A DNA stretch of 60,000 nt from Takakia lepidozioides (GCA_030704615.1 CM060732.1:32657053-32717052), one strand, 5' to 3'; shown: positions 1 to 12,310, counted from the stretch's first letter. Program-made: numbers and translations. The notes: generated by a model from the sequence alone, not told the origin.

Positions 1-95
1 TCCTCCAAGCTCCACCTGGCCAAATTCACCAAGTACTCACAACGTATCTGTTATCTCTCCCACCCACATCTTGCCATACCCTACAACATATCACC

Positions 96-1100
96 ATGAA
101 GTTTCCTTTCATATCACCGGAGATCCTCTCTGCCACACTAAACACCCTCACATGTCTACCTGGTTTTTGCACACCCAAACATACACCACAACCAACCACG
201 TCGGTTAATCTTGCTGACACCACACCAAACTCACCACTAGCTATACCCCTGCCTCCAACCAACCCTCCTCCTGATGATCAAGACTACCTACTAGATCAGC
301 CCCTAATATGTCTTACATGGAACGTCAGCTCCATCGCCTCTAGTGTCCCCACCCTATCACTTATACTCCAAGAGCCGAATCCCCCACACATTATACTACT
401 GCAAGAAACCAAACTCCAATCGCATACGTCTAATACGTACATAAATAAGATATTACATAAATATCATCTAATATACGGTAGCCCCCCTCACCAGAAAAAT
501 ACACCAGACGACGCGCCCTACCGTATCAACCAGCTCGGGGAGGAGTAGCAATTGGAATACACAAATCCATGCACTCGCAAGATACAACCTCCAAGATTAG
601 TATCCCAACTCACCTCAGAACCCACCTACAAATAGTGCAAATACACATCGGTCCCTATCCAAAATTCAGTATTATCCATCTATATATGCCCTCACATCCA
701 GATGATGCACCACTTACCCAAGACATACTACAACAAATTGCAGATTTCTCCAATAACCCAATTAACTCCTCCTCTGTAATCTTTCTTGCGGGAGACTTCA
801 ACAGAGACCTAACCCTACGTGGAAGACTGTATAACGGAGTACATTCCCCTCCATCGTTAAAAGATATAGAGTAGACATGCTATACCCAAAATCTTGGATT
901 CCAGTACATCCCCTCAAACCAACCTTTCTCGAGGCAAGGAGGACTGGACTATACCTCACATAGTCTCATTGATGGCTACTATCTCAAAACACCTAACGAC
1001 AACCTCACACAATTACACAGCACAATACTATATGACCCCATATATAACTCTGACCACTACCCAGTTCTCATCCGCATTCCATCACATATTATACCAATAG
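96..1100 (+). pseudogene. LINE endonuclease domain, frameshifted
   Basis: Three overlapping frames together show the endonuclease/exonuclease/phosphatase signature. A TWN motif followed by QETK lies in the first frame (about 300-420), a GDFN motif in the second (about 805-815), and an SDHYPV motif near 1050-1066 in a third. In this family these residues bind metal and nick the target DNA that primes reverse transcription. Moving between frames shows at least two indels plus stop codons, so no intact enzyme is encoded. The first frame opens with a Pro/Thr-rich segment that may be linker from an upstream ORF1. Confidence 0.75.
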
Positions 1101-2061
1101 GTCCAATCTTGAACGACCTCTCCTTGGATACAAGACCTCGAATACTTACTCCTATCTCGCCCTTGTCCATCCTGGCTTTCCAAGCTAAATTTAGATCCAT
1201 ATCCTCCACAACCATCTTGGAACTACAAACTATACTAGACTGATGCTCGTTGAACCCCACCTCTCAGATCTGGGACAAGACAACCTCTAAACTGCAACAA
1301 AGTTTTACTCAAATCACAGAATGCAAGTTAAACACGTGTATAGTGGCTCACACCTCTCCCCCAACTGGAAGATCCAAAATAAATGGAGGATACCTAACTA
1401 GAACGCAGCAAAGACAGTGGCAAAAAAGACTAAACACACATCACACAGTCTGAAAAGCTATTACATTACTCTCAACCACTCCACGAGACCCCCAATGGAG
1501 AAATGCCCCACATATCACAACCCTCCGTACAATCCCTGCATGTTACACAGCTTTCCCGGTACCCCAGGATGATGATGACATTCAAACATGGATTAAATCA
1601 ATCTCCAAAATTGGCCGAGATGCCAAAAAAACTGCTTATAATATTACCAAAGAGCAAGCTCGACATAATCAGAATAAATTTATCCAATCCTATTGTAAAA
1701 TGTTGCAAGACAAGCCTCGTGTCATTCATAAATTGATCTTCAACTCTTCCCCCTCTCTCCCTTTACAAGCGATCCGGGACACAGCTGGAAGCCTACACAC
1801 TTCCTCAAACTCAATAAATAAAACCATTTACCAACAGGCCTCAGCCATGTACCAACCACAAACCCATGCATGCTTCTAGCCCTCCTCTCATATACAACAC
1901 TATGCATGCCAAGCTCGTCATTATCCATGGCATGACATTGATGGATTCAAATTAGAACGAAGAGGCCCTCTAAACATAGACCTTAGTGCTTCTCATCGTG
2001 TTTACAAAAAGATCCTTGTCAGGCAAGCAAGAATTCATATCTATTCCATCATCTGGGATAC

Positions 2062-3120
2062 ATGTCCGATTCTCAAGGAAATGTCGTCCTTGTCTTGCAA
2101 TTCAAGTGTACATCCGCGGTGATTTCTTTTGCATCCCTCACCCCCAAAATCTATCACACATGTCTTAGATTGCTATCCAACTCTAAAGCACTTGGACCAG
2201 ATAATATACCTAATGAGATTCTCAAAGCATTAGACCCACATTTAGATCGATTAATCTTCTGATTCTTTCTACTATGCTATCAGCTACATCGAATACCCAA
2301 ACCTTGGAAAAATAGCAGAACAATACTGATTTATAAAAAAGATGATCCCACTCAACTTGGTAACTGTAGACCCATAGCCTATACCATATATAAGTTATTC
2401 ACCAGTACCCTAACCAACCTCCTCACGTCCTATGGAGAACAACACCATATCCTTAGTGATGCACAAGAGGGATTTAGAACTGCAAGAAGTACAACTAGAC
2501 AAATCCAACTCATTATCTCTGCCCTTGAGGATGCACGATATACACATCAAGATATATACTTATTATACATTGATTTTAAAAATGCATTTGGCTCCATTGA
2601 CCATGCTCGCATGCTCTCTGTCATGTTCGATCTCGGATACCCGACAGTTGCAGTGATGCTTGTTGGTAATATATACACAGAGAGCACCATTTACTCGGGT
2701 CCCTCATTTGGAGATACATCACCTATACCAATCAACAGAGGCATTATACAAGGTGACACACTCAGCCCATACCTTTTTGTTGTATTTTTGGAGCCTCTTC
2801 TCAGATGGTTGGCCCGAGGCAACCTCGGATACCAATACATTACCTCACCAAATAATGTCCCAACAACTGCTTATGCAGACGACCTCGTTTTACTCTTTAA
2901 TAAAGCCACACATCTTAACCGGCAAATTAGAAAATTGGAAAGATTCAATACATGGGCAGCAATGGAACTAAGCATACATAAATGCGCAATAACGGGAATT
3001 GCACACCATACTAAACATGATACATCGACTATATCAAGAATACTACATACCACTGTGCTCTATAATAACCACCCATTTCCATATCTAGACCATGACAGCC
3101 CATACACGCGCGTATCTTGA
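2062..3120 (+). pseudogene. LINE reverse transcriptase domain
   Basis: The frame starts with a segment containing GPDNIPNEIL, the usual N-terminal motif of LINE RTs. It is interrupted by a stop at about 2262 and continues through NCRPIA, an FKNAFGSIDH segment that holds the first catalytic Asp, and a GIIQGDTLSP motif. The catalytic YADD box is encoded at about 2872-2883. The order and spacing match group-II-like RTs of non-LTR elements. The nonsense codon and a frame change near 2430-2610 show decay, but the catalytic motifs are well kept, so the insertion may not be very old. Confidence 0.85.
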
Positions 3121-3144
3121 TATACAAATGACGCCATCGCTAAA

Positions 3145-5093
3145 TTGGGAAACTCAGAGAACATCTACAAGAAACAAATTTATATCATAGGCTACACCCT
3201 TGCTAAATTCACCAACCATCATTCGCCAAAAATTGTTTATCATCTATACCGTAATCAGTCCATCTATAGAATACTCGTTCCATGCAACCCCATCCATGCA
3301 TTAGACATGCACATTATACGATTATCAAAAAAAGTGTGCGGTCTTCCAAACAGCGCCTCTAGCGCACTGGTACAACTACCTCAAAACCTATATGGCCTTG
3401 GAACTACAACCCTAGCTGAAGCATATGCTAGAACACTGGGCACACAACTACAAGAAGCTTTAAATGACCCTGGCAAGCTTGGAAGCATTTATCAAAGACT
3501 TCTTCAACATATCGCCTATAAATTTGGAGGTCTAGATCACTTACCTGCGATAAACCCCATTGCCTGTACCCACTTGCCGCTCCTTAGAACCTTGTACATC
3601 CTCAAACAAATGCATATTACTATTAACACATCGCTACCTAATATTCAACTCCATACTTCACCCCTAGAAAAAGCATGGGATACAAGTCCACAACAATGCA
3701 TCTTTGACCCAAATAGTAGACCCCACAAACAAACCACCCTAAAATTCTTTATGCAGTACAATATATCTACAATTTTGCAATTAACAGATGCAACTGGAAC
3801 CAAGCTTATCAACCCACACGCTTTTTGCCTAAAATACCCTAGACCATTAACGCGTTCCCAACATATCCACTTAGGTCACCTACAAATCATTTTTTGCTAC
3901 CCCACAACCGCCTTTCAAAATAATTGCCTCATAAACTGTGCGACTTCGCCCCATCATCCATGGGAGCTTCTACCTCAGTACCGCTCCCAACCTACACGCC
4001 CCCCACTCGCTAGACTGTTTGTCACCCCCATATCTCATCCAAGAGCCGCTCAATCCATATCTGCCCAAACAACGGATCCACAACAACCTGACACAACCCA
4101 ATCAGTACAAACCCTACTAGAACCCCACTATGAGCTTGAAGAAATACAAGGTATAGTTTAAAAAATGCGAGTAGACCAATATGGAGCCTCGTGTGCTGAT
4201 ACTATGTACTGTGTAAATGGAAATGTGACCCCGACAAGAAAGCCACTTGGGAACATAATGACACCCTCTTTGATCGCCCATCAATACAACAATTGCAACA
4301 CAATATCCAAATGATAGCTGATTACTACCGTAGAACCAACATTAACTGTTTAGCGCATATTCATAATCAGCATATTGCGGAACTGCAAACTTCTGACAAA
4401 CGTTTCATTAGCCCACCAAGAAATGTATCCAACCTAAATATTTCCTTAGACAAGTGCAACCCAGACATCGATATTCTCTGCACCCACCCAAAGATCCAGA
4501 CCTTCGCTGGCCTTGCCTACATATATGGACCACTAGGTTGCTACATTGGAAGCATATCACTTGCTAGATTGAACTGGCTATGGAATATGTCTCATTTAAA
4601 CCCCCTACCTAGCTTGCAACCCCAGATCCCGCCAACATTTGAGACAAAAGTTTCCACACTCCTCCAGCGCTATGCTCAAGATTTGCCCCCCAAGTGTCCA
4701 ATCACAACCAACAAGCTCTCTCTCGCACGTTCCCATTCAACCTTACCCATGGCCCTCCTAGACTTTCTTACAATAGAACTTAAGTTCACTCACTCATACT
4801 ATTCTAACCCTCTCACATGCCCCATGGGGATGAAGAGTTACTCCAGCTTGTATAACGCAGACCAGTGTTTCGGCTCTCTAGGTTTGGCCAGATCTCATCA
4901 TTGGCAAGGTAGAGGATTTGCGCACCCCCCGGACTATAGTACAGCTACCAAAGCAATCCATTGGGCAAGAATAGCTACCCATATATCCGCAAAAGCCTTT
5001 ACCGTATTGTACATCCCGCACAATAATCACAATAACATTGATCACCCTATGTTGGCTAGCCCCCCCCGGAATGTTCACATTTGCTATATTTGA
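3145..5093 (+). pseudogene. LINE post-RT connecting region
   Basis: Two long open stretches (3145-4161 and 4293-5093) with the same AC-rich composition lie between RT and RNase H in LINE orientation. They show no catalytic motif I can name. Position and composition suggest the thumb and connection part of the polyprotein. A gap and frame change near 4160-4290 separate the halves. Another frame change after 5093 separates them from the RNase H frame. The assignment rests on position only. Confidence 0.55.
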
Positions 5094-5247
5094 CCCACGT
5101 ACGATCATCTATGAATCAACCCCACCATTACCAAAGTATATGAAATATTCAGAGCCATCCCTAACTAAACTAGTCTATGTACACCACTCAAACAGCCCAC
5201 AAATACCATGTATTTTCTTTTCACAATTAAAGCAAATACTAAACTAG

Positions 5248-6279
5248 TTGTTTGGCCCTACTGCCATAGTCTATGAACCGCAACAAGTGCCCCATATCTA
5301 CCCTCGCATCAACCAAGACAAACCATGGAATCTGGCCACCCCGCGACCACCTTGGTCAGCCCAACAACAACACCCATTCGGACAAATACCAGACTTTACA
5401 AACTTAGCCCCTTTAAAATTCCCTCCTCACCAATGTGTATATACAGATGGCTCCCTAAAAGATGCACATGCGGGGTATGGTACATACTCTCCCGATAACA
5501 ATTCAAGAACATTCAACCGTCTTCCAAGTCGGCAAAATATTTTACGTGCAGAACTCATGGCTATACATGATGCATTGAAAGCACTACCATGTCATCTTGG
5601 TTCGACCAACTACTACCTCTTTACGGATAGCTTAGTCTCTTTGTATCTCCTCTCTAACCAAAACCTTAAACCCTCCTCTCAAATTCATCACCCTGACCTT
5701 CACCTCATTAAGGCCATCATAGATATTGTACACTCATCTCCAATACAAATTCATCTCCACAAAGTCAGATTCCATATAGGTATCACGGGTAATGAGATAG
5801 TAGACGAACTTGCCCAACTTGGAACCATCCAACTTACTACTTACCCCACGACTGACCCTATTCACTTGACACACACATATCCATTCTGGCTGACATCCAC
5901 TAAAGCTAGATTCCCGGACATAGCCCCCATTTGGGACCTGCATGCATATATGACAGAAGAGACTATGGATCAAATCCGTCCATCGCCCACCTATCTAAAA
6001 CCCTACATATCCAAATGGGTTACGCCACCTCAGCTGCTCCACCATATGTCTAATCACTTCTGGAAATCTCCAATAATCACTGATGCCCATATTAAACAAA
6101 TGCTCCAATTTCGATACGGACAATACATGGGCAATCAACGGCATAATTTATTTTGGCCTCTATTATATCCTAACAAGCACTGCACATTATGTTATTCCCA
6201 ACCCCCTCGAGTGGACACATGGCCGCATCTTCTTCTCCACTGTAAACATCCCATTATCCATGGACTTCACATTACTTGA
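5248..6279 (+). pseudogene. LINE RNase H domain and C-terminal Cys-His motif
   Basis: A 340-codon open frame carries the four RNase H1-type carboxylate motifs in order: YTDGS (about 5439-5453), RAELMAI, TDSL, and GNEIVDELA (about 5788-5815). A C-terminal CTLC...HLLLHC segment (about 6180-6245) is the knuckle typical of LINE 3' ends. RNase H would remove the RNA template during target-primed reverse transcription. RNase H is found in only some LINE lineages, so it helps classify this one. The upstream boundary is a stop at about 5245, so the domain is cut off from the rest of the polyprotein. The domain itself looks intact. Confidence 0.8.
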
Positions 6280-6489
6280 CATAATCAAGGAGTTTGGCAA
6301 CTCCATAAACTTTTTCTCATACACCCTAAAACTAGATGGTACAACCTCATTAATCTTTTTTTGACTTTCTACCAATTTTGGGTACCCAGCTGCAGTAAAT
6401 TGCCCCTAGAAACCTATCAAAAATCATCCAGAGATTCCAGCCTTATAGCAATGGACCCAGCTCATTTATGCATGACAAATTAAAAAAAG

Positions 6490-7800
6490 GAGCCAAGTCC
6501 ACCGTGGAAATTGTGAGATTATAGCGTTGGCCCGGACCTCAAATATCAGGTCCCAAAGAAAAAGTGAGAAAGAAATTGGTTTGACCAAATCAAAACTTTA
6601 TCCAATTTTGCTTGCCCCAAGACCCACCATTTCCAAATCAATAGTGGAGTGGCTATGACCCCACTAAATTGCAAGTCCAACTGATTTTTTCACCTATGGT
6701 TGCTATTCATGCAATTATATGGGGGTTGAAATCTCAAAATTGACAAGAGAAAATGTGCCTACAAATGAAGTACTTTTTTTTCTACAAAATGTTTAAATGC
6801 CAACGGTGGATGTGTGTATGTAATGCTCACACACCACAAGGTGAAGTGTTTTTTCCAAAATTGCTAATTTTATGCCAAAAATGGCCTTTGGAGTGCAATC
6901 TGTTTTGGGCTTGTTTACTTGCCACGTCAGTGGTCAACAAGCCCTTTTCAGGCCCCAAAACGTAAATGAGAGATCTAACATATTTTTTGTAGGTCGAAGC
7001 TTTTGTTTTTTTTTAATTTTGTTTTTTACATCATACTCGAGACAAATCCCTTGTCATTAACCCCTAATGGACTAATGGACGAGGCAGTTTTTGGTGGGCC
7101 CCCTCCAAAACAGGATATACCCTCACAGATGAGGGTATATCTCTCACGAAACTAACATCCACTGGAATGAACCGTATGAATTGGAGGCTACCTACTTCAT
7201 CCAGCTTCCATGAAAATTTCAGCTCATTTCACCGTGTATTTTGGAAGATTATAAGAAATTTGCAAGCCCTAAATTTGGGGTACACTCCAAATTTGCAGTG
7301 GAAAAATGGTTTGACCAGGAAAGTGGATCGACAATTTTTTTTTCCCTCACCAGAACCCATTCAGATTCCCATTATTGGCACCTAAAGCATGTTGTGGCAA
7401 AATTCCAAAGCAGAATTCCCAAATTTTCACAAGGTTGCTTTGTAAGGGAAAACAGGGGGGTCAAAACACACCATGAAGCTCAAATGACATGTAATTCAGG
7501 CTGAGGGGGTCCCAATTTCCTTGGAATCACAATTGCTTCAGTGAAAAGATCCCTTGAATGATGAAGTGCCACCTCCAAAAAGAATTTCAGAATTTCAGGA
7601 AAAATTGAAGCACTGATTTGAATTTCTCCAGCTCAGGCCAAATATTGCCTGAGCCAGTAGACATTTCCGGCTACAAAAAATGGGCTACGTCACTGATTTG
7701 CGACAAAATGTCGGGGGACCCCAAATGTGAGACCCTAAGAACTGCCTGGGGACGCCCTCTGTTTCGCTTTCGCGTTTCACCCGACAACGCATTTAAAAAC
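6490..7800. other. Anonymous non-coding stretch
   Basis: No reading frame here shows a recognisable domain or splice-compatible exon. The sequence is AT-rich with frequent short A and T runs and looks like old, degraded repeat. An imperfect duplicated phrase (bars of a 'gagggtata' type) occurs at about 7110-7140. I see no gene. Confidence 0.5.
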
Positions 7801-7801
7801 T

Positions 7802-7836
7802 AACTACCAACTACCAACTACCAACTACCAACTACC
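7802..7836. repeat. Microsatellite (AACTACC)5
   Basis: Five perfect copies of the 7-mer AACTACC follow one another. The unit length equals that of the plant telomere repeat, but the sequence differs (plant telomere: CCCTAAA), so I call it a simple repeat and not a telomeric tract. Confidence 0.9.
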
Positions 7837-7840
7837 TGTT

Positions 7841-7957
7841 TTACCCTAGTGCAACGATACAAGCTCCCCGCGAGCTCCTGCGTTACCCCCCATGCAGCGA
7901 TACAAGGTCCCCGTGAGCACCTGCTTTACCCCCAATGCAACGATATAAGCTCCCCAA
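7841..7957. repeat. About 42-bp tandem repeat, three copies
   Basis: Three diverged copies begin at about 7841, 7883 and 7926. Each starts TTACCC and contains GCARCGATA followed by a CTCCCC block. The third copy is shorter. The array sits directly after the AACTACC microsatellite and before a C-rich low-complexity region. Confidence 0.8.
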
Positions 7958-7974
7958 GAATATCATGATCCCAG

Positions 7975-8582
7975 AACTGGGGGGGAGTTGAACCCCCCGA
8001 TCTGCCCATTGTGCAGACAGTCCCCCCCCTCCCCTTCCCCAAAAGTGTGAAACCACCCAAACACAACGCTCCTACGCTAATACACCCAAACCCCACATCC
8101 ACCCCCTCACACACACCACTCAACCAGCAGCAGCGATGCGACATGACCCCCCACAGACTTGTGAACCATCAGCAACACACCCCACATGACCAGCACTGCT
8201 GCCATGAACCAACAAGCATCACACCCCCATGACCCTATAAGCCTCCACTGCCCATCAACCAACACCACACCAACACCCCCAGTATACCCTACACCACACC
8301 AGCTACAGCCACAAAAAACACACCCCACGCACACCCCACGCCACATTGCCATCCACCGCCACGCAGCATACCTGCAATGCAATCCAACACATCAGTGAAC
8401 CCCATCCACACAACCAATGCACACACACAAGGAAGAAGTAACCACTGAAAGGCCTAGCTGCAGTCACCTCGTGGCATGTCGGTGTGCCTCATTCCAACCC
8501 GGCCCAAGGCACAATTGGCTGCTGCCATCACACAGCCAGGGCAGTAATAGTGATACGAATGTGACACCAACACACACACACA
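7975..8582. other. C/A-rich low-complexity region
   Basis: The + strand is dominated by runs of CA, CC and ACC. Long open frames on both strands have strongly biased composition (Pro/His/Thr on one strand, Gly/Val/Trp/Cys on the other), with no domain. The frames look like by-products of the base skew. Confidence 0.6.
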
Positions 8583-9193
8583 TCACCCAAAACACCGCCC
8601 CCGCCTTGTCGTGTGTGAAGCACTGAAGCCAACGTGCATTCCACTCCCTAGTGGTGTCCATTTTTCAGTGCAGCAGCCCGCTGTCAATCCGTATGCCAAA
8701 CCAGATTGAATTCGAGATGTGTCATGACCCGACGCCCCAGCCTTCTCTCCATTGCAGAATGCAATATGTACGCATTCACCACTGTGGTATCCAGAAGCAA
8801 AAAAAAACCCACGATGCCACCACTTCTTTGTGCGCAGCTGCAAGCTATACGCACCCCTCAACTGGTCCTGCACATCTACTCCTTGCATATACGTTTGGTA
8901 TTGCACATGAGCAGACATGGACGACACATGCACTCTTTGGTTTCCCACAAAATGGCGTACAGTCACAGGAGAGGAAGGGCTGCATGCTGGCCCTTGCTGC
9001 ATATGACAGTAAAAAGAGCCCCCTTCTTTGTCCTACCATAACACAACAGCCACCTCCCTTGATCATGCATCCTATACCATGAACTGTGCCCTTGCTTGGC
9101 ATCTTGAATTTCTTCATTTTCAGCAAGTGGGAGGGAGACCCTTTCGTGTTCAATCTGACTGTGGCCAATGGCCCAAGTGCCAAGCTTCGCCAA
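8583..9193 (-). pseudogene. piggyBac-like transposase relic (DDE_Tnp_1_7 type)
   Basis: Overlapping - strand frames resemble the C-terminal half of piggyBac/PGBD transposases. The clearest part contains YMQGVDVQDQL followed after a short gap by KKWWHRGFFF, matching the family pattern Y-x-YM-x-GVD-x-x-DQL...KWW...FF. Upstream in the same direction lie a FKMPSKGTVH-like and a GLFLLS-like segment in another frame, corresponding to the strand before the late catalytic region. Changes of frame show it is broken. I saw no inverted termini or TTAA duplications at its edges. Host-gene use is unlikely. Confidence 0.65.
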
Positions 9194-9866
9194 GTCTACA
9201 GAAGCTGGACAGAGTAAAGTAAATTGTTAGTGACAATGACATGGCCCAAACCATGCAGCCCTTTAGTCAGCCGGCAAAAAAACATAATAACCTCTCCCTT
9301 CCCACTTTCTGCCTCTGGCCATCTGGTCCTCCTGCATTCTTACCCGAGTAAAAACAAAAATTGTAGACATATGAAGTCTCCGAGTCACAGCAGTGGCCCA
9401 CCTTTTATGCCCCACTTGCATGTGTCGCGCGGCTTTTATTCACCCCATTTCTTTGCACCATCCGGAAACTCCGATAGGGGAGGTCCCGAGGGCGTAAAAC
9501 TCAAGGATGAAGAGTTGGAAATCTCTAAGCTAACAGTTCTTAGTTCTCCTAAAGGACTCAGCCCTACCACAATCATCGGATCAGAACAATCAGTCATTAC
9601 CTAACTCAGCCTCCGCCTCAGGACATCAGTCATTACCTTAATAACATCTATTATTCCTGTTCCCGTATTCATGTTAGCTATTTACCTTACTGTTGGTAAT
9701 TAAGTATCAAGTTTTTTTGCTTCAGCAATCTATCGGATTCCATCAACTCATCCATTCATTCCACCCACAGCTTCACTCAGATCTCTTTACACAGTGTGAG
9801 TATGAAGTATGTATCAGGGTACAGATAGATCTATCAAGTCTGATCTATACATATCCTATCAAGTAT
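9194..9866. other. Anonymous intergenic sequence
   Basis: No domain-bearing frame or RNA gene is visible. A + strand frame at 9224-9604 has no recognisable feature and no homologous exon structure. Confidence 0.4.
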
Positions 9867-10212
9867 CAGGCTGAAGCCATGGCGCTCTATCTGCTCCACA
9901 TTAATCCATCTACTACTGCTTGCATTCAGCAGCATCAGAGATCGCCTCCTCCTACTCCATAACTTGCTCCTACTCCGTGCTCCTCTCCTCTTCCGGCTCA
10001 GAGATGCGCTCTCTGCCTCAATTTCCCCAATGATGTCCGCAGGCTGAAGCCATGGCGCTCTATCTGCTCCACATTAATCCATCTACTACTGCTTGCATTC
10101 AGCAGCATCAGAGATCGCCTCCTCCTACTCCATAACTTGCTCCTACTCCGTGCTCCTCTCCTCTTCCGGCTCAGAGATGCGCTCTCTGCCTCAATTTCCC
10201 CAATGATGTCCG
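9867..10212. repeat. Perfect 173-bp tandem duplication
   Basis: The block 9867-10039 is repeated at 10040-10212, and I find no difference between the copies by eye. It is CT-rich and runs directly into the CACAGCC-type repeat tract. Identity suggests a very recent duplication, or an assembly artefact. Confidence 0.9.
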
Positions 10213-10500
10213 GGTCGTGACAGCTGTGTCAAGCTGTGACTGGCTGTGTGAAACTATGACCGGCTGTGACCGGCTGTGTCGGGCTGTGACTGGTTGTGCG
10301 ACTGTGTCGGGCTGTGTCGGGCTGTGACGGGCTGTGTGGCTATGACGGGATGTGTTGACTATGACTGGCTGTGTTGGACTATGACGGGTTGTGTTGACTG
10401 TGATTGGCTGTGTGGACTGTGACGGGCTGTGTGGACTGTGACTGGCTGTGTTGGACTGTGTCGGCTGTGACAGGCTGTGATGGACTGTGTTGTGCTGTGT
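10213..10500. repeat. CACAGCC-type degenerate minisatellite, tract 1
   Basis: The + strand reads as about 30 degenerate units of GGCTGTG plus 2-4 variable bases. On the - strand this opens a frame rich in His-Ser-Gln-Pro-Thr repeats. A second tract of the same kind lies at about 13960-14190, next to the integrase C-terminus of the Gypsy element, so both probably belong to that element's non-coding or 3' region. Confidence 0.8.
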
Positions 10501-11893
10501 ATCTCCCCCCCTAAAGCCTGTTGCTGTCACCCTAAGGCTCCTGTTGGTCTCAGTCTGTGTAAAAATTATAGGGTACCCCACAGATCCTATAAAAGCGTCT
10601 AAGTCCCAAGCAGTCCTCTAACATACCCTTCCCCTCTCAAAAAGCCGTGTCCAGTTTACTGTTTGGGATTTGTAAACCTTTATGAGCAAGCACCCTTGTG
10701 ACGTTGAGAGTCTTGTGAAGGACTCCGTAATCTTTCAAGCATAGGAGACCCCCTTCGCTTCTCTCTGCCATCTGATTGCATAGTTCCTCTGCCATGTCAA
10801 AAGAGTCCGCTGAAGAAGAAACAGTTGTGTTTAGAATCCTCGTCCCCCCTGAGGTGTTTTAACGTCGAACTTTAACTTGAATTCTCTGGGGCATACAATG
10901 TTGTCCCACCATGTTGGAAGTTTAAACTGTAAAACTTGTGTAAGCGCTGAATTGCAAAATTGGTGAAGACCTTGAGACTAACTTGTCTGTCCATGTGAGT
11001 GGTATACCAAGACTTGTGAATTGTGCCAAATTGCCATGCCTCATGTCCCTTAAAGAAAATATCGTCAGGCCCGAATTTCTGTGTTGACAAATGGTTCCAG
11101 GCCGCATGAAACCGAGAACGAATCTGAGAATCCTTTGCATCATAACTTTTGCTCATATAGGTACATATGAGGTGGCACTGAAGGTAAGACCCAATGATCC
11201 CCACTGAGGAATAATCAGAAAGCGCGTTTGCATCTTCTGTTGCTCAATGTGATAACGTACTAGAAAACAAGCAGCGTAGTATAACCCGCAGCCCAGACAA
11301 TACTTGCTATCTCTTTGGTCTTGGTATAAATGAATCCATGTACAACTTGGAGGCAATTAATCCTTCAACATGATACTTGCCTCATGCCAGTACTGCGCAA
11401 AGTGATGATCCTCACTTGGTCGATTGTCGGAAGAACTGTAGTCCTAGTGGCCACGAGGCAGCCCAAATGTGCATGATTTGATAGTAATGTGCAATGACTG
11501 CGGAGGACTAAATCTTTCCAAGCCAAATCCACACAATGCGGAATTTGGTTGAAGGGCATAATCATAGCTCGACGGTACTCCTGCAGCTGGAGTTTTTGGT
11601 GGGTTAAAAGCAACATTCCCCCATACCTTAGGCTGTGTGGCTGTGGTGTGGCTGTAGTAACACACAGGGTCAGCTACAGGACAGTGACTTGTTGTGGTGT
11701 TGGTGGCACTGGCTCTTGTACCATTGGCATCTCGTGCACCCCTGTGAAGAAGATGAATGAAAAGCCAAAGTTCTCGCTTGTAAATAAGAAGCCATTAGCT
11801 GGTCATCTGGTACACAGACTCTCTTGTCGATATTTGAAGTGAGGTCCTTCACTTGTGTCTGCGCGTCTACATCCTCCTGTAAACTCCGCTATC

Positions 11894-11918
11894 CTACTAT
11901 AGACATTGTCTATAGTAG
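11894..11918. repeat. Perfect 11-bp inverted repeat (hairpin)
   Basis: CTACTATAGAC is followed by ATT and then by its exact reverse complement. It lies within the decayed coiled-coil ORF, has no U-run after it, and has no evident role. Confidence 0.85.
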
Positions 11919-12130
11919 TTGTGGCAATGTTCTGCACTGCAGTCTGAGCTCATCCATCTCGCTTTGGGTGAGCTTTCGTGGTGCTTTGCCTCCCGGTCAT
12001 TGTGCTAACCAGACCTGCAAGAAGGTGGTTATCCACGAAGGGTTGTGGTACCTCTGAGAGTTGCTCCTCTCTGAGTCTGTAAATCGAACTGAGGTGTAAG
12101 CCTCCAGGTGCTTTGCATGAGGTCAACCAA

Positions 12131-12310
12131 ATTCGGCATAGGCAGCAAGCAGATTATTGGCTTCCTCCAAGCCTGTTAGCACCTCTGGAATTCAACTGTG
12201 TCCTTGACCAGACCAGACAAATTCGGCATAGGCAGCAAGCAGATTATTGGCTTCCTCCAAGCCTGTTAGCACCTCTGGAATTCAACTGTGTCCTTGACCA
12301 GACCAGAGTG
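12131..12310. repeat. 90-bp tandem duplication
   Basis: Two copies (12131-12220, 12221-12310), essentially identical, lie within the coiled-coil relic. Ninety is a multiple of three, so the duplication would add 30 codons without changing frame. Confidence 0.9.

Larger units (their letters stand above)
1..6488 (+). mobile_element. Decayed LINE (non-LTR retrotransposon) with endonuclease, RT and RNase H
   Basis: Broken reading frames on the + strand carry, in order, an apurinic-type endonuclease, a reverse transcriptase with the YADD motif, a long connecting region, an RNase H domain and a C-terminal Cys-His segment. This is the order of LINEs that carry RNase H. The 5' end lies outside the window. 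The 3' end is placed at the short A-rich tail near 6476-6488. At least four frame breaks and stops separate the domains, so this copy is dead. The + strand is markedly poor in G and rich in A and C from base 1 to about 6.3 kb, unlike the host genes downstream, and this helps set its limits. No target duplication can be tested because the left edge is missing. Confidence 0.85.
10860..12310 (-). pseudogene. Decayed coiled-coil ORF downstream of Gypsy pol
   Basis: Reading the - strand from 12310 to 10860, short frames follow each other with small frame changes. First comes a heptad-like segment with LEEANNLLAAYAEF (in the 90-bp duplication), then a segment with QVKDLTSNIDKRV near 11800-11860, then a part with FNPPKTPAAG (about 11600), and finally a basic/aromatic C-terminal part. 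The pieces look like one former protein with an N-terminal coiled coil. I do not recognise it. It lies in the same orientation as, and downstream of, the Gypsy pol genes, so it could be an extra retroelement ORF or a gag-like remnant. Confidence 0.4.

Noticed and set aside
7802-7836. Interstitial telomere repeat
   Set aside because: The unit is AACTACC, not CCCTAAA or a known plant variant.
7926-8661. Gly/Val/Trp/Cys-rich - strand frames and Pro/Thr/His-rich + strand frames as genes
   Set aside because: They result from strong C/A skew; no motif, and frames are open on both strands at once.
10171-10581. A 136-codon - strand frame rich in Ser/Gln/Pro/Thr/His
   Set aside because: It follows the CACAGCC repeat tract exactly and has no unique domain.
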